From contig NZ_LNQC01000075.1 in NCBI RefSeq assembly GCF_001651855.1, forward strand, positions 138,644 to 202,643: a stretch of DNA of 64,000 bases. The letters are read 5' to 3'. The position numbers and the translations under genes were made by a program. This document shows, one piece after another, positions 36,134 through 46,239 of this stretch. Source of the DNA: Sinorhizobium americanum (GTDB lineage Bacteria; Pseudomonadota; Alphaproteobacteria; Rhizobiales; Rhizobiaceae). The notes under the pieces were generated by a model. The model was not told where the DNA came from and ran no database searches. It saw nothing but the letters and a program-made list of their open reading frames with translations. Each line of letters opens with the position of its first letter. Position 1 is the first letter of the stretch.

Positions 36134-37036
36134 TCAGGGACATGCGACCGCGGATTGGTCGAAGGCATCCGCCAGCGCCTCGAACTTGACGGCTTCCCAG
36201 GAGGCGTATTCTTCGATGAGCCGGCTGCTCAACCAGAACCGGCCACGTGCCCCATCGTCTCCCTTGCCGATGAAACCGGCCGCTTCTGCGCGCGCGAACA
36301 GGCGGCGAATATGCGTGTTCGAGATCAGGTAGCGTTCGGCAAGCCTGGCAAGGCTGACGTCTATCCAGACCTTGCCGTTGACGGCGAGGAGACTGGGCGG
36401 GCGCGCCATCAGGTCGTCGAGGATCACCCCGCCGGATTCCGACCATACGAAGATCGCAATGCTTTCCGGCGGCTGCGTCCATCTCGGATCCGAGAGCAGC
36501 CGCCTGGCGACGCGAGGCTGCGCGCGCTCGAAGATGCTGGGATCCGTCTCGACGCGTCTGACGCGCGATCCGCCGTCCAACAAATCGAGTGTGCTCATCT
36601 GCGTCTTGAACCAGAGCCGCATGGCGTTTTCGCTGATTTCCGTGGGCTCGAGGGGACGCGTTCTTTTCGTGCGGCCGCCATTTGCCGGGCGGAGCAATTT
36701 GTAGGCAATGAGTTCGGCAAGGAAGGCGGTCGCCGTGTTCCGGCTGGCAGCTCCCGTTTCGTGCATGATTTTCAGCAATCGCGCTGCCGTGATGCCGGAG
36801 TCGGCGTCGTTCGGGTCACGCTCCAGGTGCAGGGCATAGGCCGCTTGCGTGAGCATCCATCTCTGGTGGGCTGCCACGAGGCGCGCGATGCGCGGAAACA
36901 GGTCGTTCATGGAAATCAGGGTACGCGCGCCCGCTTGCAAGACCTCAAGAAATTGAGGGTTTTGCACGAGAGCGTCCACCGTAAAGGCGGGTGGAGTCTT
37001 CCGTCCGGCTTCTTCCGTCCCAGCAAGCCGCTGCAT
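36134..37036 (-). CDS. Unrecognised protein with two helix-turn-helix-like regions
   Basis: About 300 residues, soluble. One winged-helix-like segment lies near residues 70-130 (ITAARLLKIMHETGAASRNTATAFLAEL...LLRP), and a second near 215-275 (DVSLARLAERYLISNTHIRRLFARAEAAGF). The second looks like a helix-turn-helix with recognition helix SNTHIRRLFARAEA. A DNA-binding regulator is plausible, but I do not recognise the family. The frame is open to a TTG at 37105, which would sit at the likely promoter (TTATAT near 37115), so the ATG at 37036 is chosen; the start is uncertain. Confidence 0.65.
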   Translation of the reverse strand: MQRLAGTEEAGRKTPPAFTVDALVQNPQFLEVLQAGARTLISMNDLFPRIARLVAAHQRWMLTQAAYALHLERDPNDADSGITAARLLKIMHETGAASRNTATAFLAELIAYKLLRPANGGRTKRTRPLEPTEISENAMRLWFKTQMSTLDLLDGGSRVRRVETDPSIFERAQPRVARRLLSDPRWTQPPESIAIFVWSESGGVILDDLMARPPSLLAVNGKVWIDVSLARLAERYLISNTHIRRLFARAEAAGFIGKGDDGARGRFWLSSRLIEEYASWEAVKFEALADAFDQSAVACP

Positions 37037-37438
37037 CTGTTGCGTGTGCTCCAGACCTCTCCGCGCACCGAATGCTCCGCTTACCCCGTGCCCCGGCGCA
37101 ATCAATATAAAATCTCACCTTGGCCTAAACGCGCAAGTACGTCGTTTGGGTTCACGTAAATTTTAGGGGAATTTGCGATACTGATGCTACCGGCGGGTGA
37201 AGAACCGTGGCTGCCATACTCCGGTATGGGTATCGGCTTGGCCGGTAACCACAGGACCCATGCAGAATGGCGCCGGGAAGCGGACATTGCAGCGTCTCCG
37301 CCCGATTTGCAGTTGATTTCAGGGTATCTACGCATCTGTACGATGCGCGCAAATCGTTAACGCACCGTTCTATTTATACTTTAGTGAAGTCTGACTCGCG
37401 TTATGGTGGAGTCTCAGGCCACTGTGTCGGACGCCGAA

Positions 37439-37481
37439 CTCCGCAGGGTCCTTTGCATGTCTGAAAAAGCGCGCGCTGTAG
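37439..37481. repeat. Degenerate half of a RIME1-like palindrome
   Basis: Read on the plus strand this stretch begins CTCCGCAGGGTCCTTTGCAT and ends GCGCGCGCTGTAG. Aligned with the first palindrome of the element at 4667-4710 in reverse orientation, it shares the GCTGTAG end, the GCGCG run, the GTCTGA core and the overall length of 43-44 bases, with a diverged other arm. It looks like a decayed copy without the second palindrome. Confidence 0.4.
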
Positions 37482-37489
37482 GAATGCAG

Positions 37490-37515
37490 TTGGCCCGGCG
37501 GGGACGCCGGGCCAA
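37490..37515 (-). terminator. Hairpin downstream of the phosphoglycerol-transferase-like gene
   Basis: TTGGCCCGGC (37490-37499) and GCCGGGCCAA (37506-37515) form a perfect 10-bp stem with a 6-base loop, 26 bases past the stop at 37541 on the minus strand. No T run follows, so it is a probable 3' end structure but a weak intrinsic terminator. Confidence 0.55.
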
Positions 37516-37540
37516 TGAGTCGCTTCCGCTAGCGATGCGT

Positions 37541-39460
37541 TTATAAGCCGGCGCTGAAGAGTTCGGCGTGCGATTTGAAGAAGCGCTCGGTGCTGTAGCG
37601 CTTGCCGAACATCATGTCGTGCTGGAGGAAACGGTAGTCGCGCAGCGTTACCGGGATCTTGGGCTGACGCAGCCAGTTCTCCAAGCCCTTGCCGTTCTTT
37701 CGGATCAGCATATAGCGGTCGAGAACGCGGAAGTGGTCGTGAACCTTGCCGAGGAAGCCCGTGTAGTAGGGGTGCTCGTAGCCGGCCTGAGTCAGAATCT
37801 GGTAAGAAAGAAATGCCGGGCTGATGCTGCCGATATCCTTGCGCGCACCGGTCTTGTTCGACCAGACGACGAGCGGCGTTTCGTGCTGGGCCTTCATCTG
37901 GTCCTTCGAGCCCTTGCGCTCCGCCGTCACGTCCTTCATGTAGCCGGTGCTGGTGTAGACGGTGTTGAGCGGCGGCAGATGATCGCCGAAGAGAACGATG
38001 ATCGTCTCGCGATCTCGCTGCTTCGCCCAGTCCATGAGCATTTTCAGGCTGTCGTCGGCCTCCTTGATCCCTTGAGCGTAGGTGGCAAGCACCTGGCGGT
38101 CGCTTTCCGGCAGGTCGCCCTCGACCTTGATGGTGTTCTTCGCGTAGCGGTTCGGCTCGTAGGGCCCATGGCCCTGCAGCGTCACGGCGAAGAAGAAGAA
38201 GGGATCGTCCATCGCGTCGGCCTGGCGGATGATCTCCTTTGTCAGCGATTCATCCGAAGCGAAAATTCCGCGCTTCTGCATCGCCGGCAGGTTCTCTTCG
38301 GAGCGGAAGGTATCAAAGCCGAAGGCCTTGTAGACGGCGGTGCGGTTCCAGAACCAGCCCTGGAACGGATGGATGGCGCGCGACACATAGCCTTCACCGC
38401 GGAAGAAGGTGGCGAGCGACGGGATCGGATTGCGGATATATTGCTGGTAGGGAATGCTGCCATAGGGCAGGAAGGCATTGGAAAAGCCGGTCAGCGCTTC
38501 GAATTCCACGTTGGCCGTCATGCCGCCGAATTCCGGCGAGAAGACGTTGCCGCCCTGGAGTTCGCGGATCGTCGGCATCGGATCCGGCGTCAGCTTGACC
38601 TTGGGGAGGCGCGTCGGATCCCAAAAGGATTCGCTCATCAGCACGATGACGTCCGGCTTGCCGCGATGCGTTGTGCCGGCGGGCAGCGGCTTTACCGGAA
38701 TACGGCCGATCGCATCGGCCATGTAGCCGGGCGGGGCGCTCACATTGGCCATCGGCAGGTTGATCGCAAAAGCGAGTACGAATCCGTTGTGGCGGTAGTT
38801 CTCGGTCTGGTCCCACATGATCGGAATGACGCGCAACCGGTCACGGACCCAAGAGAACTGGTTGTAATCCATGATGTTCCAGAAGGCGACGAGCAGCGGC
38901 AGGGCGAAGACCACCCGTGCGAGACGCTCCCTGTGCGTCAGCTTGGGAAAATTCCGCCAGGCGTAGCGCAGCAGCAGGGCGATGGCGACGGCGGTTACCA
39001 GAATGCCGAGAACGACGCCTATGGCGGTCCATGGCCGGTCCTTCACCAGCACCGGCATCAATTCCATGATCTGCCGGCCGAACAGAAAATCGGTCGGATA
39101 AAGCGGGTCGGACAGGAAGACTTGCTTCTGCTGGCAGATAAATGCCGGGATGATGGCGAGCGGCGCCACCAAGAGCGCGCCCTTGTGCTCACGGCCGAAC
39201 AGCGCGTCGAGCGCCAGCATGACGAGGAAGAAGGCTGCGACCGTCGTCCAGGCCGGGCGCATCGGATCGATGAAATAGGCGATCGTCTCGGAGCCCGACT
39301 GGCGCACGATAAACTCGACGGCAAAGACGATCGTCGCCGCAATCGAAAGCGAAAACAGCGTGCTGCGGGTGCCCGCCAGGGTCTTTGCATGACGAACGGA
39401 AAAGCCCGGCCTTTCGACATAGACCTGATGACCTCTCGCGGCGGAATCGATACTGGCCAC
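37541..39460 (-). CDS. LtaS/MdoB-like phosphoglycerol transferase (sulfatase fold), CgmB candidate
   Basis: A membrane enzyme of about 639 residues with five helices in the first 220 residues and a periplasmic alkaline-phosphatase/sulfatase domain (about 265-600). ESFWDP (metal ligand Glu), FGGMTANVEFEALTG (nucleophile Thr in the TAN segment), FAVTLQGHGPY and LFGDHLPPL (metal ligands) define the lipoteichoic-acid-synthase-like family. In S. meliloti a protein of this kind, CgmB, adds phosphoglycerol from phospholipid to cyclic beta-glucans; identity with CgmB is inferred. The frame is open to an ATG at 39499, but the GTG at 39460 has GGAG five bases upstream and is preferred. A Pho-box sequence overlaps the upstream ATG. 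Confidence 0.82.
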   Translation of the reverse strand: MASIDSAARGHQVYVERPGFSVRHAKTLAGTRSTLFSLSIAATIVFAVEFIVRQSGSETIAYFIDPMRPAWTTVAAFFLVMLALDALFGREHKGALLVAPLAIIPAFICQQKQVFLSDPLYPTDFLFGRQIMELMPVLVKDRPWTAIGVVLGILVTAVAIALLLRYAWRNFPKLTHRERLARVVFALPLLVAFWNIMDYNQFSWVRDRLRVIPIMWDQTENYRHNGFVLAFAINLPMANVSAPPGYMADAIGRIPVKPLPAGTTHRGKPDVIVLMSESFWDPTRLPKVKLTPDPMPTIRELQGGNVFSPEFGGMTANVEFEALTGFSNAFLPYGSIPYQQYIRNPIPSLATFFRGEGYVSRAIHPFQGWFWNRTAVYKAFGFDTFRSEENLPAMQKRGIFASDESLTKEIIRQADAMDDPFFFFAVTLQGHGPYEPNRYAKNTIKVEGDLPESDRQVLATYAQGIKEADDSLKMLMDWAKQRDRETIIVLFGDHLPPLNTVYTSTGYMKDVTAERKGSKDQMKAQHETPLVVWSNKTGARKDIGSISPAFLSYQILTQAGYEHPYYTGFLGKVHDHFRVLDRYMLIRKNGKGLENWLRQPKIPVTLRDYRFLQHDMMFGKRYSTERFFKSHAELFSAGL

Positions 39461-39492
39461 AACTTCTCCAATTTCATAAAACTTTCGTTCAA

Positions 39493-39510
39493 CTGTCATA
39501 CGACTGTCAT
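39493..39510 (+). promoter_or_regulatory. Perfect PhoB box (CTGTCAT direct repeat)
   Basis: CTGTCAT-ACGA-CTGTCAT gives two exact 7-bp repeats with a 4-bp spacer, the PhoB consensus. It is 33 bp upstream of the preferred GTG start of the phosphoglycerol-transferase-like gene on the minus strand and 218 bp upstream of nadE on the plus strand. In repeat orientation it reads toward nadE, but no -10 box is evident there; toward the minus gene a TTTTAT lies 11 bp past the box. Phosphate control of either gene, including repression of the transferase, is possible. Confidence 0.65.
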
Positions 39511-39727
39511 CTTGAACGGGGGATGAATGGCGAAACGGCTTTGATGATCCTCCGGTTCCCGCCGCGTCGAAGAACCGCTGGCGCGTCAGTTAACGGCCGG
39601 GAACTGCACGGTTTTTCAGATTTTTTCCGCGGACATTGCGATTGGGAGTGGGTTTTTTGCCGCCGGATGCGTTAAGAACAAGCCTTAAGCTGGTTGCATT
39701 CGCCGAGGAAACACCGACAGGCCTGCC

Positions 39728-41410
39728 ATGACCCCACAGAAAGCCGTACCTTCGACGCTACGGATCGCCGTAGCCCAGCTCAATCCGAGCGTCGGCGATA
39801 TCGCCGGCAACCTGGCCAAGGCGCGCGAAGCGCGGGCCGACGCGGCGCGCCAGGGAGCCGACCTGGTGCTGTTCACCGAGCTTTTCATTTCCGGCTATCC
39901 GCCCGAAGATCTGGTGCTGAAGCCGGCGTTCCTGAAGGCTTGCCTGCGCGCCGTCGAAAATCTCGCCGCAGAGACGGCGGATGGAGGGCCGGGGGTGATC
40001 ATCGGCTTCCCCCGTCAGGCCTCCGCGCAGCGGCACAATTCCGTGGCCGTCCTGGATGCCGGCAAGATCATCGCCGTCCGTGACAAGGTGGATCTGCCGA
40101 ATTACGGCGAGTTCGACGAAAAGCGGGTCTTCGACGCAGGCGAGATGCCCGGTCCGGTGAACTTTCGCGGCATTCGCATCGGGGTACCGATCTGCGAAGA
40201 CATTTGGGGCGAGCTCGGCGTTTGCGAAACGCTCAAGGAGAGCGGCGCCGAAATCCTGCTCTCCCCCAACGGCTCGCCCTACTATCGCGGCAAGGTCGAT
40301 GTGCGTCACCAGGTCGTGCTGAAGCAAGCGATAGAGACCGGGTTGCCGATGATCTATGCCAATCAGCTCGGCGGGCAGGACGAACTGGTCTTCGACGGAG
40401 CGAGCTTCGGCTTCAATGCCGATCGCTCGCTCGCCTTCCAGATGAGCCAGTTCGAGGAGGCGCTGTCGATCTCCGAATGGACCAGGGGCGACGATGGCTG
40501 GGTCTCGGCCGACGGGCTTCGGTCGCGCCTGCCGGAGAGCGAGGAGGCGGACTATCGCGCCTGCATGTTGGGGCTTCGCGACTACGTCAACAAGAACGGG
40601 TTCAAGAACGTCGTCCTCGGCCTATCGGGCGGCATCGACTCGGCGATCTGCGCGGCGCTTGCGGTGGATGCGCTCGGCGAGGAGCGGGTTCGCACGATCA
40701 TGCTGCCCTACCGCTATACGTCGCGGGAATCGCTGAAGGACGCCGAGGCTTGCGCCAAGGCGCTCGGCTGCCACTACGACGTTGTTGCGATCGAGGAGCC
40801 CGTCGAAGGCTTTCTCAATGCGCTCGCCGACACGTTCGAGGGGACCGAATCCGGGATCACCGAGGAGAATCTGCAGAGCCGCACGCGCGGCACGATCCTG
40901 ATGGCGATCTCCAACAAGTTCGGCTCGATGGTCGTGACCACCGGCAACAAATCGGAGATGTCGGTCGGCTACGCCACGCTCTACGGCGATATGAACGGCG
41001 GCTTCAACCCGATCAAGGACCTCTACAAGATGCAGGTCTACGGGCTGTCGCGCTGGCGCAACGGCGCCGTGCCGCCTGGCGCGCTCGGCCCTTCCGGCGA
41101 GGTCATTCCCGTGAACATCATCGACAAGGCGCCCTCGGCCGAACTTCGACCCAACCAGACCGACCAGGACTCGCTGCCGCCCTATCCGGTGCTCGATGAT
41201 ATCCTCGAGTGCCTCGTGGAAAGGGAGATGGGAACGGAGGAAATCGTCGCCCGCGGCCATGACGAGGCGACGGTGCATCGGATCGAACACCTGCTCTACA
41301 TCGCCGAGTACAAGCGGCGGCAGTCGGCGCCAGGGGTTAAGATCACCAAGAAGAATTTCGGTCGCGACCGGCGCTATCCGATCACCAACCGGTTCCGAGA
41401 CAGGGGCTAG
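39728..41410 (+). CDS. nadE: Glutamine-dependent NAD+ synthetase
   Basis: A 560-residue two-domain enzyme that amidates deamido-NAD. The N-terminal nitrilase domain (about 10-265) holds the catalytic triad: Glu in LFTELFISGYPPEDL, Lys in RDKVDLPNYGEFDEKR, and Cys in GVPICEDIWGE. The C-terminal synthetase domain (about 280-555) has the P-loop GLSGGIDSA and VVTTGNKSEMSVGYATLYGDM. Ammonia made from glutamine is channelled between them. The next gene begins two bases after its stop, so they share an operon. Confidence 0.96.
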   Translation: MTPQKAVPSTLRIAVAQLNPSVGDIAGNLAKAREARADAARQGADLVLFTELFISGYPPEDLVLKPAFLKACLRAVENLAAETADGGPGVIIGFPRQASAQRHNSVAVLDAGKIIAVRDKVDLPNYGEFDEKRVFDAGEMPGPVNFRGIRIGVPICEDIWGELGVCETLKESGAEILLSPNGSPYYRGKVDVRHQVVLKQAIETGLPMIYANQLGGQDELVFDGASFGFNADRSLAFQMSQFEEALSISEWTRGDDGWVSADGLRSRLPESEEADYRACMLGLRDYVNKNGFKNVVLGLSGGIDSAICAALAVDALGEERVRTIMLPYRYTSRESLKDAEACAKALGCHYDVVAIEEPVEGFLNALADTFEGTESGITEENLQSRTRGTILMAISNKFGSMVVTTGNKSEMSVGYATLYGDMNGGFNPIKDLYKMQVYGLSRWRNGAVPPGALGPSGEVIPVNIIDKAPSAELRPNQTDQDSLPPYPVLDDILECLVEREMGTEEIVARGHDEATVHRIEHLLYIAEYKRRQSAPGVKITKKNFGRDRRYPITNRFRDRG

Positions 41411-41412
41411 CG

Positions 41413-42237
41413 ATGCGAAGCTCGGTCGAGACCTTCGACATCGCAAGCGGCGAGACGCGGGTTGTCTGGCAGACGGAGCGGCTGGTCGAGGCGCCGAACT
41501 GGTCACCGGACGGCAAATCCCTGATCATCAACGGCGACGGCAGGCTCTATCGGCTTGCCTTCGACGGTTCCGACCCCACGGAGATCGACACGGGCTTTGC
41601 CCGCCAATGCAACAACGATCACGGCATCTCGCCGGACGGGAAAACGCTGGCGATCAGCGACAAGACCGAGTTCGGCAAGTCGGCAATCTATCTGCTGCCG
41701 GCCGAGGGCGGCACGCCCCGGCTGGTGACGCGCAACCTGCCGTCCTATTGGCACGGCTGGTCCCCGGACGGGCAGACCCTGACCTATTGCGGCATCCGCG
41801 ACCAGGTCTTCGACATCTACACGATTTCGATCGACGGCGGGGAAGAGTGGCGCCTGACACATGGCGAGGGCCGCAACGATGGTCCGGACTGGTCGCCGGA
41901 CCGCGCGTGGATCTATTTCAACTCGAGCCGCACCGGGCGAATGCAGATCTGGCGCGTGCGGCCGGACGGCCGCGATGTCCAGCGCATCACCGACAGCCCC
42001 TATGGCGACTGGTTCCCGCACCCGTCGCCGGACGGCAGGCATCTGCTCGTGCTCTCCTATGACGGCGAGGTCTTCGACCATCCGCGCGATCTCGATGTCC
42101 GCCTGCGGCTGATGGATCCGCAGGGCGGCAATGGACGTGTCCTCCTGGAGCTCTTCGGCGGGCAGGGGACGATGAACGTTCCAAACTGGTCGCCCAAGGG
42201 CGATGAATTTGCCTTCGTACGTTATCGACCGGTCTGA
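41413..42237 (+). CDS. TolB-like WD40 (PD40) beta-propeller protein
   Basis: A 274-residue protein made of repeated PD40 units: APNWSPDGKSLII, HGISPDGKTLAIS, HGWSPDGQTLTYC, PDWSPDRAWIYFNS, PHPSPDGRHLLVL and PNWSPKGDEFAFV. This predicts a six-bladed propeller like the C-terminal part of TolB. There is no signal peptide, so it is probably cytoplasmic, unlike TolB itself. The start ATG at 41413 is two bases after the nadE stop. Function unknown; it is not next to tol-pal genes. Confidence 0.85.
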   Translation: MRSSVETFDIASGETRVVWQTERLVEAPNWSPDGKSLIINGDGRLYRLAFDGSDPTEIDTGFARQCNNDHGISPDGKTLAISDKTEFGKSAIYLLPAEGGTPRLVTRNLPSYWHGWSPDGQTLTYCGIRDQVFDIYTISIDGGEEWRLTHGEGRNDGPDWSPDRAWIYFNSSRTGRMQIWRVRPDGRDVQRITDSPYGDWFPHPSPDGRHLLVLSYDGEVFDHPRDLDVRLRLMDPQGGNGRVLLELFGGQGTMNVPNWSPKGDEFAFVRYRPV

Positions 42238-42289
42238 GCCGGGCCGCGGCATCGCCTTGCCTTTCGCCGGCGGCTGTGCCCATATGCGG

Positions 42290-44391
<2,102 letters not shown>

Positions 44392-44501
44392 TTCGCTCCG
44401 CTGATCGCGGCACAGGGGCGCCTGTAATCACCATCATACGATGTTAAGGTGAGGGCGCAACGACAAGACGGCGTTTGCGTTAATGCATTCGAGGCAGGAA
44501 G

Positions 44502-44527
44502 GGCCGGGCCGCGTGAACGGCCCGGCC
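44502..44527 (-). terminator. Terminator-like hairpin after sinI
   Basis: GGCCGGGCCG (44502-44511) and CGGCCCGGCC (44518-44527) form a perfect 10-bp GC stem with a 6-base loop, five bases after the sinI stop on the minus strand. The following bases (CTTCCTGCC) are only partly T-rich. Confidence 0.6.
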
Positions 44528-44532
44528 TCACA

Positions 44533-45177
44533 TCAGGCCGCCCTTGCGGTTTCGAGCGACATCGGCCGTTCGAGCACCGAACCCTCGATGGCGGCAACGG
44601 CCATCATTCGTTGAAGCAGGCTTCTCGACACCTCCCAGGCGACGGCGACCGCGTGGACATTGCCGATCCTGTGCGGCTCGGCAATGCGTTCTCCGGGGCA
44701 CCCCATCCGGCGGAACATCCGCTCGAGGAAGACGTCGGTGACGGTGACGATGTGGCTGATGCCGGAGGCAAGACCAAGTTCGCCGACGCCGCACATGAGC
44801 TCGGCGGCGGCAACCGTCACTTGGTTGGAGGACCGATCCTGGGAGATATCCGGGTCGATGCAGAAGCGGCTCGATTCCCAGACCGAAGCGCTGCGAATTT
44901 CCGGGTTGCCGCCGAGCAGGACCGGGAATGTATCGTCCAGCATGTTCGGCCCCAGCGTCGGCAGGAGCCTCAGCGAACCACGCAGCTTTCCAGTCTCCGG
45001 CGAGTACGACATCACATAAAGGGGATTGGCCTTGTCGTAGTGGTCGATTTCCCAGTTGCCCTCGGTCCTGACGTCCCATTTCAAGAAGTCATGGAAGACG
45101 CGCTTGCGCAGCCGGAACATCTCGTCGATAGCCTGCGGATGTTTCCCGCGAGCGTTTCCGTTCACTATCCTGATCAT
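44533..45177 (-). CDS. sinI: Acyl-homoserine-lactone synthase SinI
   Basis: A 214-residue LuxI-family enzyme that makes (in S. meliloti, long-chain) acyl-homoserine lactones from SAM and acyl-ACP. Family residues include R in MFRLRKRVFHDFLKWDV (about 19-35), the acidic EIDHYD (near 42), the GSLRLLPTLGPNML segment and VWESSRFCID. Much of the sequence is as I recall S. meliloti SinI. The ATG at 45177 is used: GGAG lies seven bases before it, and the site is buried in the hairpin at 45181-45210; an in-frame ATG at 45189 lies within that hairpin. sinR is upstream on the same strand. Confidence 0.96.
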   Translation of the reverse strand: MIRIVNGNARGKHPQAIDEMFRLRKRVFHDFLKWDVRTEGNWEIDHYDKANPLYVMSYSPETGKLRGSLRLLPTLGPNMLDDTFPVLLGGNPEIRSASVWESSRFCIDPDISQDRSSNQVTVAAAELMCGVGELGLASGISHIVTVTDVFLERMFRRMGCPGERIAEPHRIGNVHAVAVAWEVSRSLLQRMMAVAAIEGSVLERPMSLETARAA

Positions 45178-45180
45178 CTT

Positions 45181-45210
45181 TCGCTCCATCGTGTTTGCGC
45201 GATGGAGCGA
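45181..45210 (-). promoter_or_regulatory. Leader hairpin covering the sinI ribosome binding site
   Basis: On the minus-strand transcript TCGCTCCATCG and CGATGGAGCGA form a perfect 11-bp stem with an 8-base loop that ends three bases before the sinI ATG. The ribosome binding site GGAG is inside the 3' arm, so the folded form should block translation. In S. meliloti the sinI leader is known to be a target of RNase E; this hairpin would be a natural place for such control or for an Hfq-dependent small RNA. Confidence 0.75.
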
Positions 45211-45236
45211 TGCTGTCAGTCTCGGGCGACACATGT

Positions 45237-45292
45237 AACTGTCGGTAGTGACAGTTTAATCCGACGATTTTTCCCATAGAATTTGTGGGGTA
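45237..45292 (-). promoter_or_regulatory. sinI promoter region: inverted repeat and candidate ExpR box
   Basis: AACTGTC-GGTAGT-GACAGTT (45237-45256) is a perfect 7-bp inverted repeat and a candidate LuxR-type (SinR) site. Further upstream for sinI, the minus strand reads ACCCCACAAATTCTATGGGA (45291-45272), an imperfect palindrome of the kind bound by the second LuxR regulator, ExpR, in S. meliloti. The assignments are by position and recalled consensus, so they are tentative. Confidence 0.5.
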
Positions 45293-45331
45293 TCGGCCGC
45301 CTGGACCGAGCTCAGATGGTAAATTCCCCCG

Positions 45332-46084
45332 TCAGATGGTGGGGATCAACGCATGGCGGACCGCCTGCGCAACCGCTTGCGTGTTTGACACGACATTGAG
45401 CTTGCGCCGCGCATTGCTCATGAAGAAGCGGACCGTGCGTTCGGAAATGCCGAGGATCGTGGCGATTTCCCAATAGCTCTTGCCGGCCGCCGACCAGGTC
45501 AAGACCTCGGTTTCGCGGCTGGTCAATCGCGTATCGCGCTCGTCGATCGCATCCGCCATCGCCCGCTCGAGCATCGAGGCATGAAAAAGATTGGCCGCCA
45601 GCTGGAAGTCGCGCAGATGGCAGCGACGATATTCGGACCATTCCGTCGGCGACATGTTGGCGCTGATCGCCAGCAGCGCCATGCGGCCGGCCGGCGAGGG
45701 CAGCGGCAGGGCGACGCCTTCCGTGGACAGGCCGATGTCCTCCGCAGCCTCGAAGAGCGGCTCGCATTCGGGAAAGCGGCGGCGTGCGGGCGCCCATTCC
45801 ACAGGCCTCACGCCCCCGAGGGCCAGCCGAAGAATCGGATCGATCCGGTGAAGACCGCGCGACAGATACAGTTCCTCGGCATAGGCGCCGAAGGTGTGAT
45901 GCAGGCGGCAGACCTTGAGACCCTCGGCGGTCGGTTCCGCTTCGAGATAGAGAAGATGCGCAATATCGAAGGTGCGTCGCATCAAGGCGAAGAATTGCTG
46001 CGGTTCCGCACACCCGCCATATTCCACGATATCCAGCAGATCGAGGACAGCCTGTTGATTAGTCATGCCGTAACACCGATTCAT
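45332..46084 (-). CDS. sinR: LuxR-family transcriptional regulator SinR
   Basis: A 250-residue activator. The N-terminal autoinducer-binding domain (about 20-165) contains the Trp/Tyr/Asp positions of LuxR proteins in the AYAEELYLSRGLHRIDPIL and SPTEWSEYRRCHL segments. The C-terminal GerE helix-turn-helix (about 185-245) contains LTSRETEVLTWSAAGKSYWEIATILGISERTVRFFMSN. It activates sinI, 154 bases downstream. Start codon 46084 (AGGGG just before it) or the in-frame ATG at 46066 are possible. Order and similarity to S. meliloti support the name. Confidence 0.94.
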   Translation of the reverse strand: MNRCYGMTNQQAVLDLLDIVEYGGCAEPQQFFALMRRTFDIAHLLYLEAEPTAEGLKVCRLHHTFGAYAEELYLSRGLHRIDPILRLALGGVRPVEWAPARRRFPECEPLFEAAEDIGLSTEGVALPLPSPAGRMALLAISANMSPTEWSEYRRCHLRDFQLAANLFHASMLERAMADAIDERDTRLTSRETEVLTWSAAGKSYWEIATILGISERTVRFFMSNARRKLNVVSNTQAVAQAVRHALIPTI

Positions 46085-46156
46085 GCCCCTAGAATAAACA
46101 TGGTTTAGCCCGCCGGTTTTTGTCTAGTGCTATATTTCGTAATCGGTGCAACTCTT

Positions 46157-46193
46157 TGGATTAAATCAATCCATAGTTGCATTTCCGGTGCAA
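46157..46193. promoter_or_regulatory. Two palindromes in the sinR promoter region
   Basis: TGGATT-AAATC-AATCCA (46157-46173) and TTGCA-TTTCCGG-TGCAA (46177-46193) lie side by side between dme and sinR. They are 73-110 bases upstream of the sinR start, and a second TTGCACCG occurs nearby (near 46145 on the minus strand). They are candidate operators for regulators of sinR. The first also partly matches a FixK/FNR box (8 of 10 positions). Confidence 0.4.
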
Positions 46194-46239
46194 GCGGCCA
46201 AGGAATCGCCTAAAGCGCGATGGACCGGAGCGCCATCCC

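Larger units (their letters stand above)
37037..37540. other. Long intergenic region with hairpins, possible small RNA
   Basis: Roughly 430-500 bases without a convincing protein gene. They contain a perfect hairpin CCATAC-TCCG-GTATGG (37214-37229), an A/T-rich stretch with CTATTTATACTTTA near 37370, a RIME-like palindrome (37439-37481) and a strong hairpin (37490-37515). A small RNA could be encoded here, but there is no T run on the plus strand that would end one cleanly. Confidence 0.4.

Noticed and set aside
37102..37335. A 77-codon minus-strand frame in the intergenic region before the two-HTH gene
   Set aside because: No start signal, atypical composition and overlap with the probable promoter.
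37568..39526. A 652-codon open frame antisense to the phosphoglycerol-transferase gene
   Set aside because: Typical GC-driven shadow frame, without domain resemblance; the sense strand has clear catalytic motifs.
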